This document shows, in pieces, positions 1 to 9,823 of a stretch of DNA of 64,000 nucleotides. The notes beneath the pieces are model-generated. The model searched no databases. It saw only the letters and a program-made list of their open reading frames with translations, and was not told the origin of the DNA. The stretch's first letter is position 1. Each line of letters opens with the position of its first letter. The stretch is from Gigaspora rosea (Eukaryota; Glomeromycota; Glomeromycetes; Diversisporales; Gigasporaceae): positions 171,648-235,647 of the forward strand of contig QKWP01000200.1 of the NCBI GenBank assembly GCA_003550325.1, written 5' to 3'. The translations under genes were made by a program, and so were the position numbers.

Positions 1-1159
1 TAAAATAAATCGACTATCATATATTTAAATATTTGTTTATCATAAGGAATTTTTCGTAATCTAAAATTTTTGTGAAATGTAAATAAACCTTTTTTAGTTG
101 GATTATTTATTTAATTCTAATAAAAAAAAATTTTTTTTTTATAAAATTTTTGACCGATATTCAAATGATTAGATATATTTAGAATATCGGTCAAATTTTA
201 TAAAAATTTTAAAATATGTGTAACTTAATACCACGAACCTGTTTTACTAATGAACTTTAATCGATTTATCAAATAAAAAATCAAGTTCATTATGTATTCA
301 CGGAATTAGGCCCGTGGCTTTAAAATTCTTATAAATAATACGGGTTGTAACTTTTATTGTTTAAAAAATTTTTTAGTATATAATGTATAAAAAAATTTTA
401 CAGTTAAACAATAAATTGATTGTTTATTTTTTATATTAAATGTTACAAATAAATACAATCTTTTGACGAACTTTTATATGTGACAAAAAAAAATTCACGG
501 AATTAGGTATGATCACCTTAAGCTTTTATTGCATATCTATATGTTGCTATTATTAAGTTTTTCATATATCTTCTAGACCTTTTGTAACTTTATAATATTT
601 GGATAATTAAGGGACTCTTTCTGACAATCACTTGAACCAAATTACCAACAGAAGAAAAACAAGAAGTTTTTTGTTGGAGAGTTGTCTATACTTAATGTAT
701 AGTAGGATAACACAGAAAAATGGTTTTTATAAAAGTCAACCACCTTCTCGGGGACTCCTTTTTATATTTGATATACAAGCCAAAAAGCGTACTTTTACAA
801 GATAACTGGCAGAAGGTGGAGCCCTTGTACAAGAAATTGTGGCGGAGATTAAAGTTTTTCCGTCAATGAAGTATCCTGTGGTAAAACAACTAGGACCCAG
901 ACATTTCTTATATAGGTCATACTGATTTGCATAAATTTAGATGTTTTTGTACTCCTGAAATCAAGTCAATTTGCTAAAAGTTGGATTATTACATATAAAT
1001 TTAGAGAATCTATTTGTTGCCAGCAGTGACAGTCACTAGAGTGTGATTGACCAATTAGATCAAAGGATCATGTGTAATATAAAAAATGCAAAAACTTTAA
1101 TTTTTTTAAATTTTTAAATACTAAATTATATAACATCTAGTATTAGATAAAAAAAATAT
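1..1159. other. AT-rich DNA without a recognised gene
   Basis: No coding region is supported. A near-perfect hairpin lies at about 141-205, with arms containing GACCGATATTC and its complement GAATATCGGTC around a short loop. The 14-base word TTCACGGAATTAGG occurs at 297-310 and again at 494-507. I see nothing else that can be named. Confidence 0.6.
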
Positions 1160-2215
1160 AAAGCAAATTTTTTTATTTAAATTTTATGGATCTATAGAAT
1201 TCAAATAAAAAAATTTCATTGAATTTGATCAAGTAGTTGCTAAGATACCTTCACTCAAGTTTTAAAAAAAATCAAAACTTCTATCAAAAACAAACTTTGA
1301 GTGAAGGTATTTTAGCAACCACCTGATCAAATTCGATGAAAATTTTTTTATTTGAATTCTAAAAAATTTTCATCAAATTTGATCAGGTGGTTGCAGAGAT
1401 ATTTTGATCAAAGTTTTAGAGAATTTCAAAATGCGTATTATATGACAAATACGTTTAAATTTGTTAACAAAACTTTGATCAAAGATATCTCTGCAACCAC
1501 TGATCAAATTTGATGAAATTTTTTTTACTAATTCTACAGATCTATAAAATTTAAATACAAAAATTTTTATCAAATTTGATCAAGTGGTTGTAGAGATATC
1601 CTTGATCAAAGTTTTGTCAAAAATTTAAATGTATCTGTCATATGATATATGTTTTAAAATTCTCTAAAACTTTGATCAAAGATATCTCTGCAACCACCTG
1701 ATCAAATTTGATGAAAATTTTTTTATTTAAATTGTATAGATCCATAGAATTCAAATAAAAAAATTTTTATCAAATTTGTTAGGTAGTTGTAGAGATATCT
1801 TTGATCAAAGTTTTAGAGAATTTCAAAACGTATATCATATGACAGATACGTTTAAATTTTTGCCAAAACTTTGATAAAGGATATTGCTGCAACCACTTGA
1901 TCAAATTTGATGAAAATTTTTTATTTAAATTTTATAAATACATAGAATAAGTAAAAAAATTTTTATCAAATTTGATCAGGTGGTTGCAGAGATATCCTTG
2001 ATCAAAGTTTTGTCAACAAATTTAAATGTATCTATTATGTGATATGCGTTTTGAAATTTTCTAAAACTTTAATCAAAGATATCTTTACAACCACTTGATC
2101 AAATTCGATAATTTTTTTTATTTGAATTCTATGGATCCATAAAATTCAAATAAAAAAATTTTCATCAAATTTGGTCAAGAACTTGTAGAGATATCTTTGA
2201 TGAAAGTTTCTTCTA
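1160..2215. repeat. Palindromic tandem array, unit about 200 bp, alternating orientation
   Basis: The motif GGTTGCAGAGATATC and its variants recur in the same orientation near 1231, 1383, 1582, 1781, 1979 and 2170, a spacing of about 200 bases. Between them lies an inverted copy (GATATCTCTGCAACC). Two palindrome centres alternate. One resembles GAATTCTATAGATCCATAG and is nearly symmetric. The other is an asymmetric block of about 50 bases containing ATCATATGACAGATACG, and its orientation flips from one unit to the next (forward near 1417 and 1814, reverse near 1614 and 2013). The array is therefore head-to-head, not simple head-to-tail. A diverged half-unit lies at about 2828-2945. Confidence 0.8.
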
Positions 2216-3197
2216 TTTTAATATAAAGAAGCTGTGCTAAATAAAAAAAAGCTATTATGGAATAAATATTTAACCAAATAACTTGAAATTTTAGAAAGCA
2301 AAATTTTAGCCTATTCTCTATTGTTATATTAGTGCGCAGTAATTGGTTTTATTTGAACTTGTAAAAATCTAGTCTGTAATGATGATTTTTCTGTTTTTAT
2401 CAAAATTGAAAATTTTAGAAAATCCTGAATCTGGAAGCAAATTGAAAAAATATCATAGCTTCATCAATATTAATCTGTTTTGATGAAATTTTAATTGAAG
2501 ACTCTCGAATACCTATTCTATCAACTTACTAAGTCACGTTTTGGAGGTTTCATTTTAAGAAAGTGCTTCTGGAAGCATTTGAAGTTTAGGGAAAAACTTG
2601 CAATAATGTATGCGTCCAAATTTACAAAAATGTTAATATCTTCATGAGTTTTTAATATTTTTTTATGAAATTTGAGATTCTATTAGTCAATGTTTTGCAC
2701 TACAAGTCTATTTATAAAATTTTTTTAGTTAGCATAGTAAAATTTTTGTAAATCATCGCTGAACTATGGGTTATTTTGAAAAAGCAAAAAAACATATTAC
2801 AAAAAAACTGCATTAAAATTGTTTACAAGAACTTTTATCAAAGATATCTCCATAAGTTCTTGACCAAATTTGATGAAAACTTTTTTATATTAATTTTACA
2901 AATCTATAGAATTCAAATAAAGAAATTTTTAAAAATATTATGATTTGAAAATTTTACAAATTGAATCTAACTTTGTGCTCTAAAAAACTTATTCAGCATA
3001 TTAAAATACATTTTATATTTCTTGAAAAATTTAGAGAAGATACTAACTACATAATAATTACTACAATTATTATATGAATTACTAACTAATTTGCTTAATG
3101 ATAACCTGTGCAATTGTATTATATAATTATTTGTTTATCGATATACAATCACGATCAATGATTGTAATATATATGCAAGTTGCTATTGATACTAATG
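2216..3197. other. AT-rich DNA with one outlying array fragment
   Basis: No gene is supported. A diverged piece of the preceding palindromic array is visible at about 2828-2945 (ATCAAAGATATCTCCA followed by TCTATAGAATTCAAATAA). The rest shows no structure I can name. Confidence 0.55.
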
Positions 3198-3209
3198 CTA
3201 CTTATTTTT

Positions 3210-3375
3210 TTTTTAAATGTTAAAGGTGAGACCTTGCTTTTATCTTTATTAAATTTAATAGAAACTTTTTACAATACTGAAAGAAATTTTATTTTTTTAA
3301 ATCTAATGCTAAGAATAAAAACTCAGACATATATCTAAGTAAACCTAAATACTTATCTGCGGCCTAAACCTAATT
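3210..3375 (-). mobile_element. 5'-truncated LINE tail with target-site duplication
   Basis: This stretch of about 165 bases matches the 3' end of the LINE at 20476 onward. Both share GGTGAGACC, ATTAAATTTAAT, AATCTAATGCTAAGAA and CTTATCTG..GCCTAAACC. On the minus strand it ends in an A-rich tail. The 12-mer CTACTTATTTTT is present on both sides (3198-3209 and 3376-3387), as expected for target-primed insertion of a 5'-truncated copy. It marks the 3' terminus of the LINE family. Confidence 0.75.
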
Positions 3376-3521
3376 CTACTTATTTTTAATTATAATTGAT
3401 TATAATTTTGCTCTGTATAGCTATTAATAACTTGTTATATCTGGATCGATCATTATAGTATGACTTAACTTGTTATAATAATACTTGCAAAATGTGAGTA
3501 AATTGCTAAAAAATAAATTTA

Positions 3522-3696
3522 CAGTATAATTCCGCAATAGTCATATTCACATTAGTTACAATCTCACTATAGTCATCTTAATTTTCCTATTTAATTATAT
3601 ATACTATATATAAATTTTAGCTTGCTTTAGTCACAATCTTGCAATAGGCACATAGAAAGTCTGATTTTGGCACATGACTATTGCGGGGTTTGACTA
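3522..3696. mobile_element. TA-flanked MITE, 175 bp, Tc1/mariner-pogo-like
   Basis: The terminal inverted repeats read CAGTATAATTCCGCAATAGT on the left and TAGTCAAACCCCGCAATAGT on the right (complement). They share CCGCAATAGTCAT at the inner end. TA dinucleotides flank both ends (3520-3521, 3697-3698), as in Tc1/mariner targets. There is no coding capacity. Confidence 0.55.
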
Positions 3697-3698
3697 TA

Positions 3699-5040
3699 AC
3701 ATGTGTAAAATCTTAGAAATTTACCAAAATATTCAATTATGACCCTTTTTAAAATTAACTTCAATTTGCTAAAATTTAAATTTGGACCTTAGATCAAATT
3801 TGAATCAATTTGCTAAAAAAAAAAGACATATATTAGAGATGTCTGGGGTCCTAAACAACGAAGAACAATAAAAAAATAAGTTTTTCCAACTATACCATCT
3901 TTTTTAAATTTTTTCAAGTATCGTCTTATTTCCCTTTGGGTTTTTTTAAAATTTTTACCAAAAAGTGGGAATTCTGGCTTACCCTCTTCAAAGGATCAGC
4001 AATGTTTACTCCTTCAAAATTGGGATTGTTTCTAGCTTAGAACTAACAGCGTCACATGTTAATTTTGGTTGCTACAATAAATGATGTGTTAGGAATCTAG
4101 GAGGACATGTGAAGAAATTTTTTATCTTTGTTTGTTGTTTTAGTTTTAGTTTTTTCTACATGTACATATAACACTTTAGGAGGCTTTATTTAGTCTTGTA
4201 GTATTATATAATTTTTACTGTTTATGCTAAACATGTTAGTATCTACAGTTTTTATTCTTTTTTTGTTTTTTTTTTATTTTCTTTCTTTTGGTTATATTTC
4301 TAGTAGTTATATTTCGGGTCGGTTTTTTTGGTTATTTGTTTAGGTATTGTCCCCTTTTAGTCTTTTCTCCTTTTTTATTCTTTTTTATAAGAAGCTCAGA
4401 AAATAAGTTTTTAGGAGTAATGAATTCTGTGATTGGTAGCTAAAACCAGGTAGTGCTATACTTCTTGTTGTTGGGGAAGACCACACTTGGGTATGAGCAA
4501 ACTATTTTCAGTATAGTAGCTGACTTGGGCACTCATTTGTAGAAAGCTGGGTTAATGTCCATTATTACTGTTAGAATCATATATTATATAGCTTTTATAT
4601 AATGCTCTAATAAAGGTGTGATGGGTTACAAAGTGAAAAAAATATATATTTGGATAACAAGAAACTCTTCTAAAATAATAATCTTTTATCTATGCTTGTA
4701 TTAAAATTTAGTTATTGAATTTCAAGTATAGTTAGATCTTTTTAATTTTTTATAAGGATCTAGCATATTTAAAATTATAAGTGTATTTAAGGTATAACAT
4801 ATAGCGAAACCTTTCTAAGTAAATATTTTGAAACCAGACTTTGACAATGTGCTACAAAAATTCTTAAAACTTTGTATTCAGTTTTATTATATTTGGTTCA
4901 GATTAGAAAAAGTAACTATTAGAATTCAGGTTGTATTTAGAGAAGGTGAGTACTATATATTTGAAATTAGAGTGCATTTAAAAAGTTTATATATTATTTA
5001 ATAGTTCAAAACTACTATGATTAAATATATATACTGAACA
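3699..5040. other. AT-rich DNA, no recognised feature
   Basis: No coding region is supported on either strand. T-rich runs occur near 4250-4380. A slightly richer stretch at 4430-4620 could be a decayed repeat, but nothing identifies it. Confidence 0.5.
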
Positions 5041-5042
5041 TA

Positions 5043-5420
5043 TGGGCGGTCAAAAGTAGAAACCAAGGAATTTGACCTTTTTTAAAAAGTGAGCTTTTAG
5101 ATTAATCGGATATATTTTTTAAAGCTAAATCTTTTTTATTTAATAATGAAAATATAATTAATTAGTAAATTTTGAAGTTATAGTCGTTTAAAAACTTTTA
5201 AACGGTAAAACGGCAAAATCTAAAAATAGATCAACATCTAACATCACACAATTTTCATCGGTAGATCTAAATTAGCCAATCAGTTGAATAACAAACAGGT
5301 TTTTAATCCGAAATTGTTATTTTTAGGTTTGTTTTGTTTTTGTGTAACAAAATATGTTTTGCCAATTATCTCAAAACTCGTGATCATCCAAATTCCTTGG
5401 TTTCTACTTTTGACTGCCCA
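5043..5420. mobile_element. TA-flanked MITE, 378 bp, with about 32-bp TIRs
   Basis: The left end TGGGCGGTCAAAAGTAGAAA continues with CCAAGGAATTTG. The right end is its complement with a single early mismatch (TGGGCAGTC...). TA lies on both sides (5041-5042, 5421-5422). The interior has no ORF of note. TIR length, TA duplication and size fit a non-autonomous Tc1/mariner-type element, but no parent transposase is in the window. Confidence 0.75.
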
Positions 5421-5512
5421 TATGATGTATATATATTGCAAAAATTTAATTAGTTAATGTCAAATTTAGGTATATAAAAAATTTGTGATAATTTGCAAAT
5501 CTGCCAATATAA

Positions 5513-6063
5513 TGTTACAGTACCGGAAGCCTTCTTTAATTCCGATAAAGTAACAATCACACGGCTCCTGAGATCCCTTACTTTGGGCATGAAGCGGTGT
5601 GCAAGAGGGAAGTATAGTTTCTTATATGTCTGTAAGAAACTACACACTTCTCTGAGCCAGTTCGGTATAAAACAACAAGAGATAATACACAGTTTATTAA
5701 TTTAACAAGAGGGCTATTCCAAGGTGTCTGTTCCTTAGAAATCCCAAGAGTATATTAATAATAAGAGAGGAGGGTAATAAATATAAAGGTAAAGAGAAAA
5801 TACAATGTCTGGATTTGTCTAAAACTAAGAGAAATAAGGTGGGTTTATATATCTATTGAGCTAAGCGTCGCTAAGCGTCGTTAAGCGTCGCTAAGCGTCA
5901 TTAAGCGTCACTAAGCGTCGTTAAGCGTCGCTAAGCGTCATTGAGTGTCATTGCACATCAATTTCGCATATCACTATTACTAAATACAGTTATTACAAAA
6001 TTTCCTTATTAAGTTCTAATTTTCAAACTAATTTCTACCAAAATTAAAACCTATTCTATAACA
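5513..6063 (-). repeat. 3' LTR of Ty3/Gypsy copy 1
   Basis: This is a 551-base LTR. On the minus strand it starts TGTTATAGAATAGG and ends CTTCCGGTACTGTAACA. It carries a minisatellite next to a TATA-like box (GATATATAAACC) and AATAAA-type words downstream. It is about 80 bases shorter than its partner, almost wholly because it has about 8-9 minisatellite units against about 16-17. Confidence 0.93.
5860..5948. repeat. LTR minisatellite, 10-bp unit, about 8-9 copies
   Basis: Tandem copies of GCTAAGCGTC with variation at the first three bases. In element sense the unit reads GACGCTTAGC and the array ends immediately upstream of GATATATAAACCC, that is, in U3 next to the likely promoter. Confidence 0.9.
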
Positions 6064-6077
6064 TTACTCTCCCCTTT
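6064..6077 (-). other. Polypurine tract of Ty3/Gypsy copy 1
   Basis: On the minus strand AAAGGGGAGAGTAA directly precedes the 3' LTR, the expected place for plus-strand priming. Copy 2 has AAAGGGGAGAGAAA at the equivalent place (45985-45998). The stop codon of the 3' ORF just touches the tract. Confidence 0.85.
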
Positions 6078-6870
6078 AAGAACGAACTCCGTGAGTTCTA
6101 ATTTGGGGAAGGACTTGAGAAAGTTCGGCATCAGTTAACCTCGTAATCATTGTATAAGTAATATAGGTTGTTTGAGAGATATTTTCTAGAGGTCGATTAG
6201 AGAAAAGCAATTTCATCCGTCTGGCACACTTCCATGTGTCTCGGGCTCTTCTTTCTCCTTGAGTCTTCTCAATTATTGATTGAATATCTTCATGAGCATC
6301 AGGGTACTTGTCTATAAGGTTACCAAGATAATAATAAGCTTCGAGCAGCTTAGTCTGGTCTTGTCTGTTTCTAGTTCGAGTTTTAATTCGTTTGAGAATT
6401 TTCTGTAATTTCTCTTGATACGTTATTCCAGTATATGGAGGGGTAGAGGTCTGAGTTAGAGGTCCACAAGGTTGGATAATATCTTGTATAATCCTGCTTA
6501 ATTTTCCAGGTAATGGGGCAGGAGTGACTTCTTCTTGATTAGTAATTGGAACTGTTAACGCTTCTTCTTGTATATCTTCTAGTTCCAAGTTCGGGTTTAT
6601 TTCTTCTGTGTCATTTACTTCTGGTAAATTAATTTCTAATTGCTCTGTGTCTTCTAGAGTGTTCAGAAAATTATTTGAGTCTGGCTCAAGAAAAGAAGTA
6701 ATTACATTAGTAAGGTCAATAGTCTGAGTGGTATCATTATTATCACATAACCATACACATTGTGATGTAATCCACAATGCATAATTTTGGGCGGCATTAT
6801 CTTGTTTCCATGTCTGAAAAAGGTATTGGAGGGCTAACAAGGTTTGAGGTTGCAATGTAGGGGTAGTCAT
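6076..6870 (-). CDS. Extra 3' ORF of Ty3/Gypsy copy 1, function unknown (264 aa)
   Basis: This ORF lies between the integrase gene and the polypurine tract, where errantiviruses carry env. It shows no signal peptide, no membrane segment and no cysteine pattern of an envelope. The N-terminal third holds ALQYLFQTWKQDN and a stretch rich in Asp, Glu and Asn. The C-terminal half is basic and probably helical, with LLEAYYYLGNLIDKYPDAHE (about 169-188) and a conserved-looking end (LTDAELSQVLPQIR). Copy 2 carries a recognisable counterpart at about 45190-45985, so it belongs to the family and is not a chance ORF. The role is unknown; binding to nucleic acid or to a host factor would be a guess. Confidence 0.75.
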   Translation of the reverse strand: MTTPTLQPQTLLALQYLFQTWKQDNAAQNYALWITSQCVWLCDNNDTTQTIDLTNVITSFLEPDSNNFLNTLEDTEQLEINLPEVNDTEEINPNLELEDIQEEALTVPITNQEEVTPAPLPGKLSRIIQDIIQPCGPLTQTSTPPYTGITYQEKLQKILKRIKTRTRNRQDQTKLLEAYYYLGNLIDKYPDAHEDIQSIIEKTQGERRARDTWKCARRMKLLFSNRPLENISQTTYITYTMITRLTDAELSQVLPQIRTHGVRS

Positions 6871-6966
6871 TTTTGGGAAAATTCCAAAAGGGGTAGTTGT
6901 ATAAATACATTTTGAGGTTTTACGAATTAAATTGTGTGTTTCATCCCCTTGTAGATCAAATTTCTT

Positions 6967-8358
6967 CTAGAAATTTCTAGGGGAATCAATAACAACTACT
7001 GGTTCCCAAGTTTGTGGCTCGTGATATTTAGCAAGACGATCACTATTATAGTATTTTTGTAAAATTTTTCCTTCTATTGTCCGTAATTTATAAGCACCAT
7101 TGTCTAATTTCTCATGGATAAGAAAAGGTCCAAATCTTTTATCTTCAAATTTGGCTGAGCGAGAGGCTTCTAGTTCCTTTCTTTGTATCCACACTTTATC
7201 ACCAATTTCAAATGTCTCTGTTCGAATATTGGCATCAAAACGGACTTTTTGTTTTTGCTGTGATCGTTCAGTATTTTGTCTGGCCTGATTCTGGTAGTTT
7301 GGTAATTTCTCTATTAAATCATAAGCACGTTGGAGAATACTTCCTTGTAAGTCTATTTCATCATCAATTTCTATAGGTTCTACTGGGAAAAGTGCTTCGA
7401 TTGGTAAGATAGCATATCTCCCATATATAAGTTGAAAGGGGGTATATCCTGTGGTAGCATGTCTTTTTGTTCTATATGCTAAGAGAACAGCAGGTATATA
7501 CAAATCCCAATCATCATCTCCTTTCACTTTTGCAAGTGATTCACACAATGTTCTATTAAATCTTTCCACCATCCCATTTGTCTGAGGGTGGTAGGGAGAA
7601 GAGAATTTGTGCTTGATAAGAAATTTCTCGCAGAGAATTCTAATAGTTTCGCTAATAAAATTGCGACCTTGGTCTGATAAGATAATTTTTGGAGTTCCAT
7701 GTCTACAGATTATCTCTTCAAAGATAAACTGAGCGAGTGTATTAGCACTAGCATCTGGAACAGCACGAGCTTCTGGCCATCGTGTCAGGTATTCGGTAGC
7801 GACAATAATATATCGATTGTTTTGTTTAGTTATAGGCAAAGGGCCTACAAGGTCAATTCCAACACGTTCGAAAGCTCTTCCTATTTGTATAGGGTGTAAA
7901 GGTTCTTTCCTATGACCTTTTTGTCTTCTTTGGCATTCCTCACAAGTCTTCACATATTCTTGTATATCTCTATACATTTGATCCCAATAATAGCGGTCAG
8001 ATATTTTATAATACATAGCGTCAGTTCCCAAATGTCCAGCAGTGGGGTGCTTATGCATCATATATAATACTGGTTCAACTTCTGTCCATTTTATAACTCT
8101 AAGTGGCCTGTCTGGGTTCCTTTTATTCTTTTTATAGAGAAGGTGATGTCTAACTTCAAAGTATTTAGCCTGGGTCATTAGTCGTTTTTGTTCTTGGTCA
8201 GTAAATCCATCTGGAAATTGGTCTGTGTCCAAATAGTGGTAAAGATTATGATATTGGTCAAGATTCATATAATTTATTAGGTACAATGGTCTGAGTCGGT
8301 AACCGAGAGAGGGCATCAACATTCGAATGAATTCGGCCTGGTTTATGAATAATTCCAA
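6967..8358 (-). CDS. Integrase region of Ty3/Gypsy copy 1
   Basis: This part encodes the enzyme that inserts element cDNA into host DNA. Visible in order: an HHCC zinc-binding N-terminus (HKHPTAGHLG then CEECQRRQ), the catalytic core with VGIDLVGPLP, LSDQGRNF and YHPQTNGMVERFNR (the D, D and E residues of the DDE triad), and a C-terminal GPF-type module (RFGPFLIHEKLDNGAYKLR). No chromodomain is seen. Its reading frame overlaps the end of the RT frame slightly. Copy 2 has the same arrangement, so the overlap looks like a family trait. Confidence 0.92.
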   Translation of the reverse strand: MELFINQAEFIRMLMPSLGYRLRPLYLINYMNLDQYHNLYHYLDTDQFPDGFTDQEQKRLMTQAKYFEVRHHLLYKKNKRNPDRPLRVIKWTEVEPVLYMMHKHPTAGHLGTDAMYYKISDRYYWDQMYRDIQEYVKTCEECQRRQKGHRKEPLHPIQIGRAFERVGIDLVGPLPITKQNNRYIIVATEYLTRWPEARAVPDASANTLAQFIFEEIICRHGTPKIILSDQGRNFISETIRILCEKFLIKHKFSSPYHPQTNGMVERFNRTLCESLAKVKGDDDWDLYIPAVLLAYRTKRHATTGYTPFQLIYGRYAILPIEALFPVEPIEIDDEIDLQGSILQRAYDLIEKLPNYQNQARQNTERSQQKQKVRFDANIRTETFEIGDKVWIQRKELEASRSAKFEDKRFGPFLIHEKLDNGAYKLRTIEGKILQKYYNSDRLAKYHEPQTWEPVVVIDSPRNF

Positions 8359-9823
8359 AATTGTATGGTTGGAGCTTCAAGATCCATCTTCCAATTCTTC
8401 CTTTGGGTTCAGCAGTACGTAACCATTTCAATGCTGAGTGGTCTGTAACTAAGATGAATTTTGTAGCGCCTAAATATTTGTGAAAATGTTCTATGGCCCA
8501 TACAACTGCAGCACATTCAAGTTCAGTTGCTGCATAATTCATTTCTTCTTTTCGCAAACTTTTACTAGCATAGGCAATCGGGTGTTCTTTTCCATTCCTA
8601 TCTAGTTGGCTTAGTGTGGCACCAAAGCCATTATAAGAAGCATCGGTAGCAAGTATAAATGTCTCTTTAAAATTGGGGTAGGCTAATATAGGAGCAGTAA
8701 TGAGTCTAGATTTTAATTCTTCAAAAGCTTTTTGTTGTTTGTCTTGCCAGTGATAGGGTTCATTCTTTTGTAGAAGAGAATTCAAAGGGCGAGCGATTGA
8801 TGAAAAGTTTTGAATAAATTGGCGATAGTATCCCGCAAGTCCAAGGAAAGATCGAAGGGCTGTAAGGTTTTTAGGAGGTTGAATCCGTTGGACAGCTTCT
8901 ACTTTTTGAGGGTCAGGGGCGATACCGTTAGCAGAGATTAAGTGTCCAAGAAATGGTAGTTGGTGCATCCAGAAAGTACACTTTTCTATATTAAGTCTGA
9001 GTCCTGCTTGTTTAATTCTATTAAATACTCTTTTTAAATGGGTTAAATGTTCATCAAATGTTCTCGAATAAACAATTGTATCGTCTAAGTACACAACTAC
9101 AAATTTCCATGCAATTCCTTTATATACACGATCCATCAGCCTTTGAAAAGTTGCAGGAGCATTGCAAAGACCAAAAGGCATTACATTAAATTCATAAATT
9201 CCGTATCGTGTAGTAAAGGCAGTTTTCTCTTTGTCACGGGGGTCCATGGCAACTTGCCAATATCCACTCGCAAGATCGAGAGTAGAGAACCAAGAGCATC
9301 CTGTAAGGGCATTAAGCATTTCATCAATACGAGGCAGAGGGTAAGCATCCTTTTTGGTAACAGCATTTACTTTTCTGTAGTCTACACAGAATCGTAATTT
9401 GCCATTTTTCTTTCGTACTAGAACAACAGGTGAGGTCCAAGGGCTATCAGAGGGTTGAATGAGTTTATGTTCTAACATTCTTTGGATTTCTTCTTGTATA
9501 AATTCTTGTTCATTAGGAGGTACAGAATAAGGCCGGGAACGAATAGGGTGTACATCCTCAGTATAGATTCGGTGAGTAACCAAGTTGGTTCGTCCTAGCT
9601 CAGTTATATCATTTGCAAAGAGGTCTGCAAATTCTTCTAATAATTTCCGAAAAGCTAGGCCTTGTTCTTTATTAAGTGGTCCAATATTTAAAGAAGTCTG
9701 GGTCGATAGGGTATATTCTTCATGTTCAAGAGTAATAATATTTACAAATTTGGGTATAAGGTTCTGGTCTGGGTCGACAGGTAGTTTATGATCCTGCCTA
9801 GGATTCTCTAAAAATTTTGACAA
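8258..9823 (-). CDS. Reverse transcriptase-RNase H region of Ty3/Gypsy copy 1
   Basis: This part copies element RNA into DNA. RT motifs appear in the standard order: LRFCVDYRKVNAVTKKDAYP, FSTLDLASGYWQVAM, FNVMPFGLCNAPATFQRLMD, the catalytic YLDD box in VVVYLDDTIVYS, then FLGHLIS and the thumb/connection segment (LRSFLGLAGYYRQFI). RNase H follows with LATDASYNGFGATLSQ, ELECAAVVWAIEHF and VTDHSALKWL, which contain its acidic catalytic residues. The length of 521 aa suits these two domains without the protease, which lies in the upstream frame. Family assignment to Ty3/Gypsy is firm. Confidence 0.95.
   Translation of the reverse strand: MSKFLENPRQDHKLPVDPDQNLIPKFVNIITLEHEEYTLSTQTSLNIGPLNKEQGLAFRKLLEEFADLFANDITELGRTNLVTHRIYTEDVHPIRSRPYSVPPNEQEFIQEEIQRMLEHKLIQPSDSPWTSPVVLVRKKNGKLRFCVDYRKVNAVTKKDAYPLPRIDEMLNALTGCSWFSTLDLASGYWQVAMDPRDKEKTAFTTRYGIYEFNVMPFGLCNAPATFQRLMDRVYKGIAWKFVVVYLDDTIVYSRTFDEHLTHLKRVFNRIKQAGLRLNIEKCTFWMHQLPFLGHLISANGIAPDPQKVEAVQRIQPPKNLTALRSFLGLAGYYRQFIQNFSSIARPLNSLLQKNEPYHWQDKQQKAFEELKSRLITAPILAYPNFKETFILATDASYNGFGATLSQLDRNGKEHPIAYASKSLRKEEMNYAATELECAAVVWAIEHFHKYLGATKFILVTDHSALKWLRTAEPKGRIGRWILKLQPYNFGIIHKPGRIHSNVDALSRLPTQTIVPNKLYES

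Noticed and set aside
5860-5948. CRISPR-like short repeats
   Set aside because: Units are contiguous 10-mers without spacers and lie inside LTRs of a eukaryotic element, so this is a minisatellite.
6076-6870. An envelope gene
   Set aside because: No signal peptide, membrane anchor, furin-like site or cysteine pattern. Position alone does not support env.
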